NCBI RefSeq assembly: GCF_000524195.1
Contig: NW_020170391.1
Span: 1,424,938-1,488,937, forward strand
Direction of reading: 5' to 3'
DNA length: 64,000 bases
Origin: Echinococcus granulosus
Lineage: Eukaryota; Platyhelminthes; Cestoda; Cyclophyllidea; Taeniidae
This document shows positions 23,201 through 37,080 of the stretch, piece by piece; the stretch's first letter is position 1; each line of letters starts with the position of its first letter. The position numbers were made by a program, and so were the translations under genes. The notes beneath the pieces are model-generated. The model was not told the origin of the DNA. It saw only the letters and a list, made by a program, of their open reading frames with translations, and ran no database searches.

Positions 23201-23947
23201 ATGGGTAATGAGGCGTCGCTTCCAGAGCTGTGTTCCACATTTGATGTTGAGGAAATTAAACGACTAGGCAAGCGCTTTAAAAAGCTTGATCTTGATGGAT
23301 CTGGTTCGCTCAGTGTCGAGGAATTTATGAGTCTCCCGGAACTTCAACAGAATCCACTAGTTGCACGTGTTATTGAAATTTTTGATACGGATGGGAATGG
23401 CGAGGTAGATTTCAAGGAGTTCATTGAGGGGATGTCTCAATTCAGTGTTAAAGGGAACAAAGAGGCCAAGCTTAACTTTGCGTTCAAAATATATGACGTC
23501 GACAAAGATGGCTATATAAGCAATGGGGAGCTTTTCCAGGTAACCGTTGATCCCACTGCTTTGTATTCCATTTAGGTTATTACTTTTTGTGGCTTGCTAC
23601 TTTGCCCTTTTGCTTATGTCATGGCTTCTTGATTCTGTCATCAATTATTGCATAGCCTTTTTATTTGCTTTACTCAATTCGTAGTTTGTATGAACATTCC
23701 CATGATAATTTGTATAGCAGTTTCCCTCCAAAGCGCTGTAATTTTGCTTTGTTGCGAGTTGGATGTTCTTTCTCAGGTTCTAAAGATGATGGTTGGCAAT
23801 AACTTGAAGGATGCCCAACTCCAACAGATTGTGGATAAAACAATCATGTTTGCTGATCAAGATGGGGACGGTCGTATCTCATTTGAAGAGTTTTGTCAGG
23901 TCGTAAGCGGTCTGGACGTGCACAAAAAGATGGTAGTCGACGTTTAA
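23201..23947 (+). CDS. CNB: Calcineurin B regulatory subunit
   Basis: Two exons, 23201-23539 and 23777-23947, phase 0, 169 residues against 170 in human PPP3R1. The start [10 protein letters not shown] is the conserved N-myristoylation sequence. Four EF-hand loops are complete: [39 protein letters not shown] and [13 protein letters not shown]. The subunit binds calcium and the calcineurin A catalytic subunit, activating the phosphatase in calcium signalling. The short C-terminus [13 protein letters not shown] fits the family. The intron has 237 bases, and read-through of its donor would end at a TAG near 23575. A TATAAA lies at 23076-23081. The gene is divergent from G gamma, with about 820 bases between the two start codons. 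The identity is very secure. Confidence 0.97.
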
Positions 23948-24045
23948 TATGCACTTATGAAACCACAATTGTAAGTTTCCCTCTCATCTGCGATTCGCCT
24001 TTCCAAATAGTAAACTTAAACCATTCTCCTTCCACTCTCGCACAA

Positions 24046-24051
24046 ATTAAA
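24046..24051 (+). terminator. Candidate poly(A) signal ATTAAA of calcineurin B
   Basis: ATTAAA lies 99 bases after the stop codon. No AATAAA was noticed nearby, so this is the best candidate but rests on the hexamer alone. Confidence 0.3.
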
Positions 24052-27000
24052 CGTTCATTTTGATATCGGCCTCTCAATTGTGCAGAATTCGACGACCAAT
24101 TATCGAAATGTCCACCTTTCCCTCTGTTTATCGTCGTCTGTGATGTTACAAATGTAACTGTCGCTCTTTTCCCATCTTGCTCTCAGTGCATGTGCAGGTT
24201 TTTGTGTATATCTTCCCCACATTGTTGATAGAAAGACATCATGGTGGGTCATTGATGTACTTCCTTGCTCAGATATACAAGACTGACTTGCAGAATTGCG
24301 TTGCCTTCCAGAATCGCATTTGGCACTAGTCCATCCACATTTATTCCCACTCCTCTCCCACATCCATTTATGTCCATGTCTTCCCGGAACCTACAATCCA
24401 TCCTAAAACTTGCTTGTTCCATGTAGTTTGCATTACCTTTGTGCAACCCTGCGAATTACCTTGACTTCACAGCTATTCTTCACTCCTTTTATGGCCGACG
24501 TTTCGCATTACCAACCGATCTGTTACAATGTGTGTATGACTTTTTTAACTACCAATGGTGAACTGAGTTTGCTTTCCCACTTTTCTCTCCTTGTTCTTTC
24601 TCCTCTACTCGTATTTTTTTCCTAAGCCCTGTTGGCTTGAATGGTGATCCTGCTTATCTGCACTTTATCGTTCTTTTGTATTTAATTTAACCGTGATTTT
24701 TAATCATGCGTATCTTATTCATTTCGAATGAAGCAAAATTCCTGCCGATATCAGCCCCTTATTTTGTAACAGCGGTGGTGTTCATTTCTTCAGAAACATC
24801 GTTTTGTTGTCTTAGCGTTAGCGTACGCAAGCTTCGACGGTTTTTCGCTTATACTGAATTACGTACACCCTCATGAGCATGTGAAATGTAGAGCTTCATG
24901 GTCACAAGTGAGCACTCGGCTATAATTCTTTAATTCCTTGTATTCTACTACTTAAGATCGGGGTGTCTCATCTCTTGGGCGATGTTGTTACGTTTGTGTT
25001 GAAATGTTGGCTTAGGTGGTGTGGAGTGTTTTCACTTCTCGTGCAATCTGTCCCTAACTGGGTATTGCATACCTGTTGTATTCAAAGTTCCTACATTTGT
25101 GCTTGGTGTAGTCCCAACGGAGTGCTGTTAAAGTGTTGGCGAAGCGGATCGCCGTCTGGGTACTACGATTTCTTGACAAGATCCTTGTGGGCTGTGTCAA
25201 CCTTTGTCAGCTCTTTTACGGTTGAAAATGGTAGGCGTGGCATGCCTACCCCAATGTCGTCTACAGTGCCACTGGTTTACCTCGTGCACTTCGATTTTCC
25301 CAAAAAATGGGCTTGTAAATGGACCACTAACTTGGGCCGGGTTGTTTTCTGGTGGTCTTGACCACAGTACCATGGAATTTTACAAATTCATATGGGAATT
25401 AAAGATACTCGAAAACTTCAATTTCCGACGCGTACGCCTGGTGCCCTCCCCTTTTTTTCCCATGTGGGGGGCGCACCTTCGCGACCACGTGACTGAGTGG
25501 GTGAGCTTGGAATGCCTCTTCGTCCGCATCATCATTTACAATCTACGGGCTCTCAAACCAGAATGATTCCTACGACTTTTCAGTTTGTGAAGTTTATCTT
25601 CAGGCACCTAAGGTGACAATGGCAGCCGAATTGAAGTGCATGCAATGCGTTTGGAAGCACCGTCCTCGCACAGTATTCCCCAATTTTTCTCCTTTTCAGC
25701 CCAGTTCTCATCAAGTACCCGGTGTTTACTCTGTGTTAATTTGATCAATTTACAGCATGCCTTTGAGACTCGTGATGCAGTAATTCTGCTCCATGAGCAA
25801 GATATTAACAAACGCCGATTCGAAATAAAACAGTCACGACATAGTACTGGCATCTTATCGTAGTCATGATACGGAAGTCGCATTTCATGCCTAACCTGCG
25901 TGGTTCTCTTTATGTCAAAATATATTTACACATCGCTGTCGGTAGAACATAATTGCATAGTCCGATTTTTATGCATGTGCATATTAGTAAAGCGAAGTTT
26001 TGCCTGCAAAATGAAAAGCGTCCGCGTGCTAATCTGATCCAGCATCGAAGGCTCCCAATGACGTGCGTTCATTCCTCGTTTAGTTGGGTCGCCTCCTAGC
26101 GTTCCCTTCGCCCATGTGAATCGACAGATACGAAGTTTAAGAACTATACTTTTTGGAATTGTTAAGTCTGGTAGGAATGTTTGGCACAATTATTGGGTTT
26201 TCATTGGCTTTGGTGATATACCACATAGTTGCATTTAAGCGTGTTCTCCCACTTCCGCTGAAACTTAGAGGCTATGCGTATCAGCACACATTGGAGCGCT
26301 TATTTCAAAAAGCATGCCGCCATATTAATAGCATGGTTTTCTGAAATACATTCTTGTTCTCCGTGTTTTGGAATTAACGAGATTTTTACGTATTCGTGCC
26401 TTACTTTAAATCTATCGAGCGGAATCTCGGGTTGAAATTTCATCTATCTTCAAAGGATGCATTCCCACGGGCGTTAAACACAGGCTTACCTGCCTCAAAA
26501 CTTGGGTAAACCTGTAATTAATGAGAAAAAATTCAAGTCGCCTCTCGAAGCGAAAGTGTAAATCTTGGCTAAAAGACTCGGATTTCAAAAAAGAGTTGCG
26601 TTTCCATCATTTCGATCGATTTCATTGAGATTTCGAATGGAGTTTCATTGTCCCATCTCCAGAGACAAAAAAGGCGCAACAAAGAAGGCTCCGCGATTGA
26701 CGCGAACGGATGAGGATCAAAGTTTACCTAAATTCCATGCCAATGAGCTAGTAGGAGGAATTCAGCTAGGGTCTACCACAACTTCTTTCACTGAGTCTCA
26801 ACAGTGGTGACTGAGAGCGGAAGTAATGGAGTTATTAGAGCCAATAGGCGACTGGCTGATTATTTGTTACGGGCTCCGATAGGCGTCGAATACCTACTGA
26901 GGGGTCCGCTGTAATGCGGGTTATGGAAAACATAACCAAATATGCTTAATGGTGCTCTGCTACTTGAATTAAGTCGGACAATCTAAATAAGTCAAGTATT

Positions 27001-30000
27001 TTCACACCCATGAAAGCCAAGGGTGAAAAAAAGACGGGACATCCCTTACCACAGTGAAGTCTGCAGACTAGTCACAATGCTATTTTGATGAGGCACATAT
27101 TTAAAGTAAACGCAAACTCATCTATGCTAAACAGGTTCAAAGCTTGAAATGAAAGCGATTGTTTTTCGCACCTGCGGTCTCTCACAGAGTTTCTTCATAG
27201 CCTTTTTATCAATTTGTAGCGTGCCTGCGAATGACTCTTCAACTCAGTTTAATTACTAACATGAATAAAGGTCAAACTAATCGCCAATTTCTTCACTATC
27301 ATTGTTAGTGATACACCCCGGCGCTGGGCTTTTAATTTACATTCCAGTGTCACATCTGGAGCCGAATCCCGGGGAAGACGCATCGAGGTGCGACCGGTGA
27401 TTAGAGTAGCAAGACGGGAAGGTTCGCATCGTGTTTGCATAAGTCACGCACATTGTAAGGATGAAGGATGGCTGCGTTATGTCAAGCCACTTTTACTTGC
27501 ACACAAGACACGCCGCTCAAAGACTTCAAGGAAGTTGGCAGCTTCTTATGCGAAGATTATTACAAGGTGCCCCCAAACGGTTCCATTATCTTGCGTCTCC
27601 CATTTTGCTCCAAATTAGACGGTGGGCTAGCTTGGTGCGCACGACTCAAAAAAAATGTAGGTGTGCGTGTAGCTCTAAAGAAATGATTCTTATGAAAAAA
27701 TTTTGCGCACATTAGACACTTGAGCTCATTATTCTCCCTCTTTTGACACCCATTTTGCCATTTGAACGCAATATACGATGCAACAAAAGGGGCAACTAAT
27801 AGTGGTTTTACAGAACTTCTGCGGATGTTCAAGTAATTTAGTAATTTTTTTCTGTAAATAAACTTAAGGGGCCTGGGACATAGTATCATTTCTACCTTGA
27901 AATTTAGCTATTTCCATTACGAACCGAGTTACATTACTTACTTTCTCCTTTATGTTCATGTGTCACTCACTCTTGCACAGCGGGACTGCAAACTGAACTT
28001 TTGGGCTGGAGGAGGGAATGCGTAAAACGGCTTACTTGAATAGTTTGTGGAACGCGCTATTATGCAACGAATGGCCTTTTACTTTTATCTTAATTCGCCC
28101 ATGAAAGCTCTTCAGGCAAGATGATGAATACTACCTGCGTAAATTTTACTTTCTTGTACTTTTTACAATCCACGATTTTATGTAGGTGGTGATGTTACTT
28201 CAAGCGCTTGTCCAGTAAATTGATACCGGCGAATCACAAGCAGGCTGCCATTCCTGGCATGAATAAATATTACATGAAATCAGTGTATTAGCTTTGAATT
28301 TACTAAAGAATGGGGCTAATTAATTTGGGACATAATGTTATGAACATTTCTGCTAAAAACACAAAACACTTCTAAAATACAACAACACGTAATTTTTGAC
28401 CCTTTAAAAAATACCCTAATTATAGTGTATGCATTGAATTCTGATTTAAATGTATTCTATTTGATAGGCCAAAATGACCCTGAAAGTTGGCTCTTACACT
28501 GCATGGCTCAAGGCAAAGAGGCAAACAGTACAACTAGCTAAATCATCTGCTTCTCACTCAAGGTAAGTCATCTGCATCAGATAAATTCATCGTAGATTGA
28601 TCCTGCATGCGAATCGCTTCAGCACGAATAGAAGGATCCTGTATTCTGGTCTACCTAAGCACAAACCAGCAGTGTTGAACAGCATGAGACTGATAACATA
28701 TAAATCCTTCAAATCGAACTGGGTGTCACAAATGCTACTACGGCGTGCCCAAATGAATGCTAAAACCCATTTATGTTGGTGGGGTTGTCATTCATTAGTC
28801 ACACATACAGAATGCCCCAGTCCACTGTTCTGAGTTGTTTTACCACCTCAACGAACCTGCCGGTTAAGACGTTGTGCACGTGGCTAAGGTGAGGTAATTA
28901 AACCACCTTTCAAACTCCTATTTTATAATATTGTCTTTTTACTGATTATGTGTACATCGTGAAGCCTTCAGCGGAGGAGACGTGTAGTCGTGCGTCCATG
29001 GCTTTAAATAAATATAGCAAAATTGGAAATAAACTCCCCTCGTCAATACAGGCCATCCATCATCTGCCTCTTTCCCGCATGGATTGCACCAGTGCAGGCC
29101 GGTCGCATGTTTAAATCTTACCTGACCCGTAGGCGGTGGAACGGTTGTGTACTTTTCATTTTATTGCCAGGGTTGATCACACGTTCCAACCCAAAGAAGC
29201 ATACCTCATTGTGACCCACTTATCAGAAACGTTCAGGTAGAAGAAGTCTAAAAAAATTTATTAAGGAGTCACTTCTTCCACCAGTTTTGTCTGGCAGCCC
29301 TGTCGGGGATACTCCTGAGTCAGTAAATAGTTTTGCAACCATTTAAAAATACTTAAAAGTACATAGATTAAAGTAATTTGAATTTTGTTGCAAAAGAAAA
29401 GTGATTTTGTCACAATATTCGATTTGAGATGGAACTTGTTGATGCAAATAAAGTGCAAATGTGATGTACTTAATTTGGGAAGGCCTCTCTACAAGGTGAA
29501 AACGTCAGTTGGGAGGGTAAAAACTGGGAAAGATGCACGAGTATAATTTCACTTTCACATAAGAAGTCAAAGACGCTTCCTTTCGAAGACTACATTCCCA
29601 TATCTGTGGATGCACGCAAATTTGTCCTATTTCTGCAATATTATCCCCTAAAAATCTGGAGCACATACTACTTTTATGCATAAAGTTTGGTAAATATCCG
29701 ATATAACTAGGGTTCATTGAGGGTCTTTTTTGGTTTTGAGGAGGGTAAATAGGTGCTGGTAGAGTGATATGTTAAAATTAAATTCTAAGTCACACATTGA
29801 GTAGGAAGTCGATGTTTTCATCCCTCTTCATGTGAGCAATTGACCTGCCTTTGTATGAGGATTTGCTTCAGGTAATGCAACGCAATAATAACCCGGGCAC
29901 AATTCAGAGTAGTTATTATTCGAAGTTTGGGCACAATGGGAATGCATTCAGTTTGGAGGCATTAAGTGGAGGCCCGACTTACCACCTTATTGTTACTGCT

Positions 30001-31849
30001 GCCTATTTTTGTGCTGCATGAGTTTCTTCGCCATGCATGTCTCCTCGCTTGTCTTTTTCGCTTGCACTGGGGGGTGGCCGACGCTGGTGCGTATAAAACG
30101 TCCCATAACTGGTTTGGCCACAATATCTTCATATTCAGTGGCAAATCATGACCCACACATGAAGGTGGTCACGTATGCCAAGCACGGATAAGGGCACTGT
30201 ATAGGTGACAATGGCATAAAGACTGAGGATACTCTTTAAAATTTTAAGTTGCAATGGAAACAGAAGGGGACTTGGCTAAACATATAAGAGGCGTTTTTAG
30301 CTGATTGGTTAATTTTTTTATGTCAAAGCTAATTATTCCATTCACCGATTCTGTAGTAATATTAGTGCACTTTTTATTCAAAATGAGACCTCCTACATAC
30401 TACTCTGTATTTACTATCATCGGAAATTACGCATAATTTGTTTTTAGCTATTACCGATAAAGCTTCGGTAACTTCAAAAACAACCCGGCCGGTTGATCTA
30501 TTTTACGTTGGGAAATGAAACACTTCCGTTCGCTTAAATCTGCGCCACAAAAGTACTATAGAGCGAACTCCATTCACCCTTCACAGTAACTATCCGGTGA
30601 AATGTTATGTTGGTCTTAATGCTTGCATAGTTGATTTATGGAAGCAAATGGGTAAATGATAAAAGATTTGTAGAAACAATTTTGTAGCCAATAGTCTACG
30701 AACAGTAAACACCCAGAATATTACAACATTCAACTGAGTGCAATCCAAACAACCCCGGTGGGGTAGTGAGGCAATCAGAGCTCATGCAGATACAACAGCT
30801 CTGATGCCTTCGTTCACGGAAAACTCGAAAAATGTGACCACTCCCATGTGTAAATAATCGCCAGTACGAGAAATCCAGGTACAACTGTTCTGAAGCGTAA
30901 AAGTAGGTCAATGTTGCGAATTTTGGTGTAGCCTCCACGTTTGCTTTTTAAGTAGCGGATCTTGTTAAATAGTCATTGCCTTTCAGACTGTTAAACCTAC
31001 GAGGTAACAACTTATGGCGCCAGATATTCATGTGTTTTCAGTTATTTTCGGCACAAATTGAGGTATTTTCCCTAAAATGCTTGATTCCGTTTGGAGCTAC
31101 GGAGAATCGTCATGCAACGCTTGACATCGCTAGCGCCTGAAAGTTGCTGGGACCACAGACCTTTGCGATTAGTAGTTGAGGCGTGATATTTGAAAAAGCG
31201 CCGGACGCAAATATCACCGTCTACTATTGAAGCAGGCAAGCAGGAATGGGTCTGTTTCCTGTGCAGCGTGATTAGGATGTTACTGCTCCCCTATAGGCAT
31301 TAAAGCATTTTCAGTTTATCACCATAATCCATTTTATCTTCTATACCTGGAAAGTTTATTTATATTTGACCACAAAGAGGAAGCTAAGCTGCAAGATGAG
31401 TTTGATTAATCACTAAAAAATGTACTTTGATATAAATGCAAATAAAGCGTGCGCACTGTATCTACGAGACAAAACCTTGTATTTCTCTCTTATACCATAT
31501 GAACATTGCGTCATTGAAATAATTGTCCTCTTTCTAAAATTACATTTCATAAAGTGTTGTGTTAAGTCATGCATTCACTTATCTTCGAACATACTGCAGC
31601 AGAAAAGTGATAATCACTGAGATTAATATCATCAAATGCATGGTTCACTCGTCGATGTACTTATTCAGATGGCTACATGCTCTACCATCCAGCTTTTATA
31701 ATTTGCAGTTTTTGATCGGATGATAAAGCTGTGCCTCCATCTGAAATGATAACAAAACCTCAAAAGCAGCTAGTACTTGGAGATTTTCCAGGCTAGAATG
31801 CGCCCCTCTTCGCAAAGGCTTATTTTAAAAAGCATCGTCCAAAAGCCCC

Positions 31850-32020
31850 CACCGAATTGGCAGGGTCGGTGGGGATCGGTCGATGCGACCTGCTTCGGTG
31901 CGCGCACAAGGCCGCGGCACGTGTGCGTGCACGCGTGGGTCCGGTGCGAACGCCGTCCCACGGCCTGGTCCCCTGCCACTGCCCCTGCCTTTGACGACAC
32001 GTTCCACTGTTTGGTTCTGC
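31850..32020. repeat. GC-rich island 1
   Basis: A strongly GC- and CpG-rich patch in AT-rich surroundings, with GTGCG/CACGCG words. It shares CTTCGGTGCGC with the reverse complement of the island at 34600-34790. No coding function or known RNA was recognised. It may be a fragment of a dispersed repeat or a CpG-rich regulatory patch. Confidence 0.4.
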
Positions 32021-34599
32021 AGGCCTGAACGCCTCCTTACCGTCCGATTTTGAGAGCCATTCTAATGTTTACCCAGATACCAATATGAACTAAAGAAATG
32101 GCACTTTCGTAAAGCAAAGCAATTAAGTTGTACCATTTCCTAGTTTAAAGTTGCAATTTTCTTCATCAAGTGATTGAAAGTGATCTCAGTCATTACTTGA
32201 TCCGAATAATGTTGAAGCTCTTTAATGGCAAACATCATTTTAATGATAAGCAATAAAATTGGCATTCATTTTTCTGTTTTGTACATATTTTGAGGTAAGC
32301 TCCACCAGCATTTTTTGCACTAATTTTGTGCTTTCCCCATCCCACCTTCTAGCTTCCTTTTAAATCACATACAGAGATAAACTAATTTCACCCAATTTAT
32401 CAGAGGTGTCTCTGCAGCCCACTTCATGGTACTTCATGCGTATTCGTTCAGCTACACCTCAGTTATTAATATGAATTTAGTAGGAACATCTCATTATGGT
32501 AATGGATTTGTTCAACTGGAATATACCTCCAGGCGTTTGACTACAGCCTCCAAATAGGTGATGGAGCGGATTAAAAACCATATTTTTATCTTTCGCTAAA
32601 ATTCAAAAATCAAGTAGTTCGTGAATGCGTTATAGATACAAAACTCTGGCTTCATGATCAAGCACAACATAAAACTTTCCATGGGTCCGGTGAAACACAC
32701 TTGCCTGTCCTTACCTCACCTTTGTGACAAGTGGCAAAAATCCACTGCGCTCTTCACGTGCGCACAGGCAAGAAAATGAAACAAGTTGATTCTTCGTCAC
32801 GCAAAGCGTGATAGTACGGAGTTGTGTAACAGACCCTACCATCAACAAACACCAGGGCATTCAGTGAAAATGTTCGTATTTTGATTAAACGAGCGTTTCA
32901 CATGCACTTTTTCCTAATGAATGATTGACCACTTTTCAAACCTCTATAAAATTTACTATTCTATCGTTCCAGTCAGGTCTATCTTTGCATGACAATGAAA
33001 CAGAAAGCCGTATGTTATACTGCAGAAATGAAATGGAAAAAAGATTTAGAAAAGGTACTAGTTGATTTTGCCAGTGTTTATGAGATTCAGTCCTAAAAAT
33101 GCAAAATCTTTCACCATAAGCCAAAATGAGGTGCTTTTATACCGAGCGCTCAATCTAAGCACTGACCCACCAAGCTATTCGAGCACTTTACTGCCACTAT
33201 CTGTGGGAGTTGTGGGACTTAGTTTATGGCGAATGGTTTGATTGACTGTGATGCTTTTACCACAAGCTTACTTTTATAAAGCCTTTGGCCCTGTAGCTTG
33301 GTCTTCTCTGTTCGGTGACGACATTTTGCCACGTGGTAATACACTGTGCAAAGAGATCCTATGTGTTTGAACAGAAAAGCAGAGGTAACTCTATGAGCCA
33401 AATATCCTTTTCCTGGCTTACCAGGTGTGGCGCACTCCATTTGCATTCATTTTAAAAGTCCATTGCCACTCTACAAGGTTTGAGGGATTGTCAATTTGTT
33501 TTAAAAACAGTTTCCCACTTTCGCATTACTTTTGCTTAGCTCTGGAGTGTTTCCGAAATTTCAGTGTTTTTTGTTCAGGCAACTCAACTCAGCTTTTAAG
33601 ATCAATGAGTTATAATTTAAAATAAATAAATAATGCGAAAAAAGCTCCACCCATTGACTCACGATCAATTTTTAGTTTCACGGCCGAGAAGTTTTGAAGT
33701 CTAGAAATGTTGACAATTTCCTTTCAACGAAAATGCCAATTTTGACGCACTTTATTAGGTTTTATTGGGCTTGCCATTTTACAGCTTACCGCGTCAAGGC
33801 ATCTAAAGTAAGTTTTACTACATAATAAAGCGGTGGAGAAAAAAACAACAGTTTCGCATATATTGCTTTTAATATTTGAGACTTTGTGTTTAAGGGGGAG
33901 TTAAAATGGACCATTCGTTCACTAAAATAGTAATATCATGATTTGAGTTCGGCTGTGAAAGAGGGAACCGAATACAAGGAAACCCATTTTCGGGTTTCGC
34001 AAAATGATAGGATTGGAATTTAGTGAATCTAGTAAAACCAAATAACAGCTGTAAAGATTGAAGCTTGGTCATTGGCAGATGCTGTTTTACATTATTTAAT
34101 CTTGTGCCTAGCGAAATAGGTACTGAAAATAAACTTTTCCTATTTTTGACACTTATTTTAACACATTATGCTCGCATTACCAATGTATTGCCCCTAATCA
34201 TACACCTTTATTAATAAGCAACAAATGGAACGCCTTATACCATTCTAGTTAATATTTTGATGTTCAATTGACAGGTAATTGGTCGGGATGACAAAACGAA
34301 CAAAATAATACCAGAACCCTAGTTATTCAGCTCTCAGGCAACTCCAGTCGATTGGCTTAGAATAGATAGAATGCTGAATCGTGAAATCAAATCCTACGGG
34401 TTGTGCACCAATGCAACTGCCACAGTGATAACAAAAGCGAAGTAAAGCCAGGTAGCAACTCGGCGGCAACCGTTTGGCCATCTCCTCACTTCGGAAATAT
34501 GCCGCTCATATTTACCCGACACTACGCCCCAGATATGCGACATTGGAGAAGAGCTAATGGCCTGGGACGGCGTGCATCACTGCTGCAGCGCTTTAACCC

Positions 34600-34790
34600 A
34601 CTGGCCGTGTTGCAGCCAATTCCGCGGGCCGCGCGTCTGCGAGTGCGCACCAGAAATCGACCCGCACGAGCGGCACGCGCGCACCTGTGCGTGCGGACGC
34701 GTACGTGCGCACCGAAGGAATTTTGGATTGGGACGAGTAGAATCCAAGGCAAGCGGAGGCAGGGGTGGAGGAGAGGCGAGAGAATGAGAA
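34600..34790. repeat. GC-rich island 2
   Basis: A second CpG-rich patch with the same words (GTGCGCACC, GCACGCGCGCAC), in the opposite orientation to island 1. The open frames of 76-161 residues across it on both strands look like a by-product of GC richness: they are Arg/Ala-rich and resemble no family. Confidence 0.4.
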
Positions 34791-35294
34791 GGGTTGTGTA
34801 CAGAGATGGCCTGCGCAACGCGTTAAACTCACTATTGAGCGATGCGCGTGAGTCAGGAGCCTCAAGTTGTCTAGACAATGCACTTTAGAAATGCTTTGAA
34901 GCCTTCAATGAGTTGCATTCTCCTGATTAGGCCCTTTCAATTATGCATGTGACGAGTGCATTCGTAGGCATTTATTGAAATAACGAAAGTGTAATGGGAT
35001 CATTGCGAATTTTAGCAAGTGCGGCAGTTACCGACTCGTTGAAGCCATGTCTATTTGCCCAATCCAGGATACAATGGCGGGTACGATATTAATTAACGTA
35101 CATCAAAGCAATTATTCACATGGGAGATTCCTGTAAAATTAGAAGCAAAAGCGAAGGGATACAATCCGTTTAAATTATGCTAGTAGAAAGGAAATTTCGT
35201 TCCAAGAAAACATTCCGTTGTTGTCAAGAGAATGTAGTACCATTAAAAAGAGGCGATGATTCATTTTGGTCTACCCGGGTTTAAAACCCTATTG

Positions 35295-35473
35295 TGTAAT
35301 ATATTGGATTTTTAACTCTCGGTTTTGATAAAGGGACTACTTTGAGCCTCCGATATTGCACTTTTGTCGGGTGGGCTGCCCTTCAGGCCATGCCAGTGAT
35401 TCCAACCTCTTCTTCATATTTTCCACCAACGTATTATGCTTTCATTCGTCTTTCGAGAAGTGTGGGAGTTACA
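35295..35473 (+). repeat. Decayed solo LTR, family A, with target duplication
   Basis: Starts TGTAATATATTGG, has TTAACTCTCGG, CGGGTGGGCTG and CAGGCCATGCCAGTG in family-A order, and ends GGAGTTACA. The direct repeat attg flanks it at 35291-35294 and 35474-35477, so it is a true insertion despite its age. Confidence 0.75.
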
Positions 35474-37000
35474 ATTGTACCGACAGAAATCTATGTGCAT
35501 TAGATGAGCTTACTAAAGGGTTTTGCGAAGACTGGAGAGATGATTATGAATACGTCGTTTAATTTGAAATCAAAATTGTTGCCTATGTACACCAGAGGTT
35601 TTGATCTACGGAATGCTCTGGTCAACTCCAATGCAATCAAAAATAGCCTAAGGTTTGAAATTTATGAGATCGCTTTTTTGTAGCTAGTTTGCAGTGTTTT
35701 GTGTCGATGGAGAAATAAAGAGCCATGTTACACAGTCTCAAACGCACAATCTCATAATGGATCCTCATCAATCACTAAAAAGTAGCAGTTTCTTTTTGAT
35801 TTTCAATCATTATAAAACTACATTGCTCACTTGGTTTCAAGAATTTACCGTGTGGTGGTGGTCATTTCCGCATTTCTCATGTGAAAAAATGCAACTGTTT
35901 AAAAAGTGGGCGAAATATTTGTGGTTTGTTTTAGTGGACCTTACCTTCTGAGTTTTCCTTAATCACAGCAATTCGACTATTCGGTATTTTTTTCAACTAC
36001 ATGTTCAGCAATTTGAACGCTTTAGTCTCCTAAGGTTGTGATCACGCTTGACAATATATACGTCCAACCTCCGCTATGGATTGCCATAACTTCTGTAGAG
36101 TAACGGTGCCTTCTCTTTAGTGCTGGCGTGTCTCACGACGACATCGGGGACGACTTAAAGCTCTGCAATTTCTTAAATGAGTAGAAATTGATCTGATAAA
36201 TCCCGCAATCAGGCCTTCAAATTCTGCTGGAAAATGAACTATTGTCATAAAGTTGGTGATTTAAATATAACGGTTGTTAATGTAAAATAAAGAAGAGATA
36301 ATGGCTATTTTGGGACAATCAGTCTCGTATAATATAGTCTGAGGCCAGCTAAAAACTTTGCCAAAATGTTATATCACATCTACCCCATATATTTTATTCA
36401 AAGGAGATGTTGAGAGAGTTTTTGGAGCACATGCCATCTGTTTCACCCAACCATATATGCTCTTGCATTGTCATTTGATTAAAAGTAATCAAGAGTGGGT
36501 GTTTTCTAATTACGGTGATGTAATACGCGAATCTTCAATATGCCACCAACGTTTTGGCTTGTTTATATTCACTAATTTGAGGTTTCTCTAGTGTAGTTTT
36601 TACACCTAGCTGCTTATTTTCCCAATAATAATAAGCTCGATGGTAGACCTTCAGTGTCGTCTAATATTGGCGAAGGGGTCAACGCTCTTTACCTAGATTT
36701 TCTGAGCATGAATACCGAAAGAAATGTTCATATGCAGCTGCAATGGAAAGTGCTCTCACTTTTAAATGTGTACCACGGGTAGAAGCAACGGCCTCCGTGT
36801 TGCAGTTCGAGTTTTTCAATGCCAAATCAACTCGAGCTCGATGATTTATCTGCGCTGTCCTTCATACCCACCCCGTTTTTCGTAACACCTTATACTCTTA
36901 GTTATTTCGAGCATGATTGAAGTGGCAAGAGTGTACAGTCACATGTCTCGTGGAACAGTCAATTTGCCTAAAAATACCGGCATTAAAAATATGTAAAATT

Positions 37001-37080
37001 GAGTGCAATACTTTAATTGTCATTTTAACTCTCGGTTTTAGTAATGGCCCACTTTAGGACCTCCGGACTATACCGGTAGC
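37001..37080 (+). repeat. Partial family-A LTR relic
   Basis: GCAATACTTTAATTG followed by TTTTAACTCTCGG and CCCACTTTAGGACCTCCGG resembles the first 80 bases of the copy at 35295. The remainder of the LTR is not recognisable, so it is truncated or eroded. Confidence 0.45.

Noticed and set aside
24963..25566. Two overlapping frames of 132 and 120 residues downstream of calcineurin B
   Set aside because: Trp/Cys-rich translations in overlapping frames, with no upstream splice acceptor or domain; most likely non-coding.
34403..34888. 161-residue frame (+) and overlapping frames on both strands
   Set aside because: It lies on a CpG-rich island where stops are rare on both strands; the products are Arg/Ala-rich and resemble no family.
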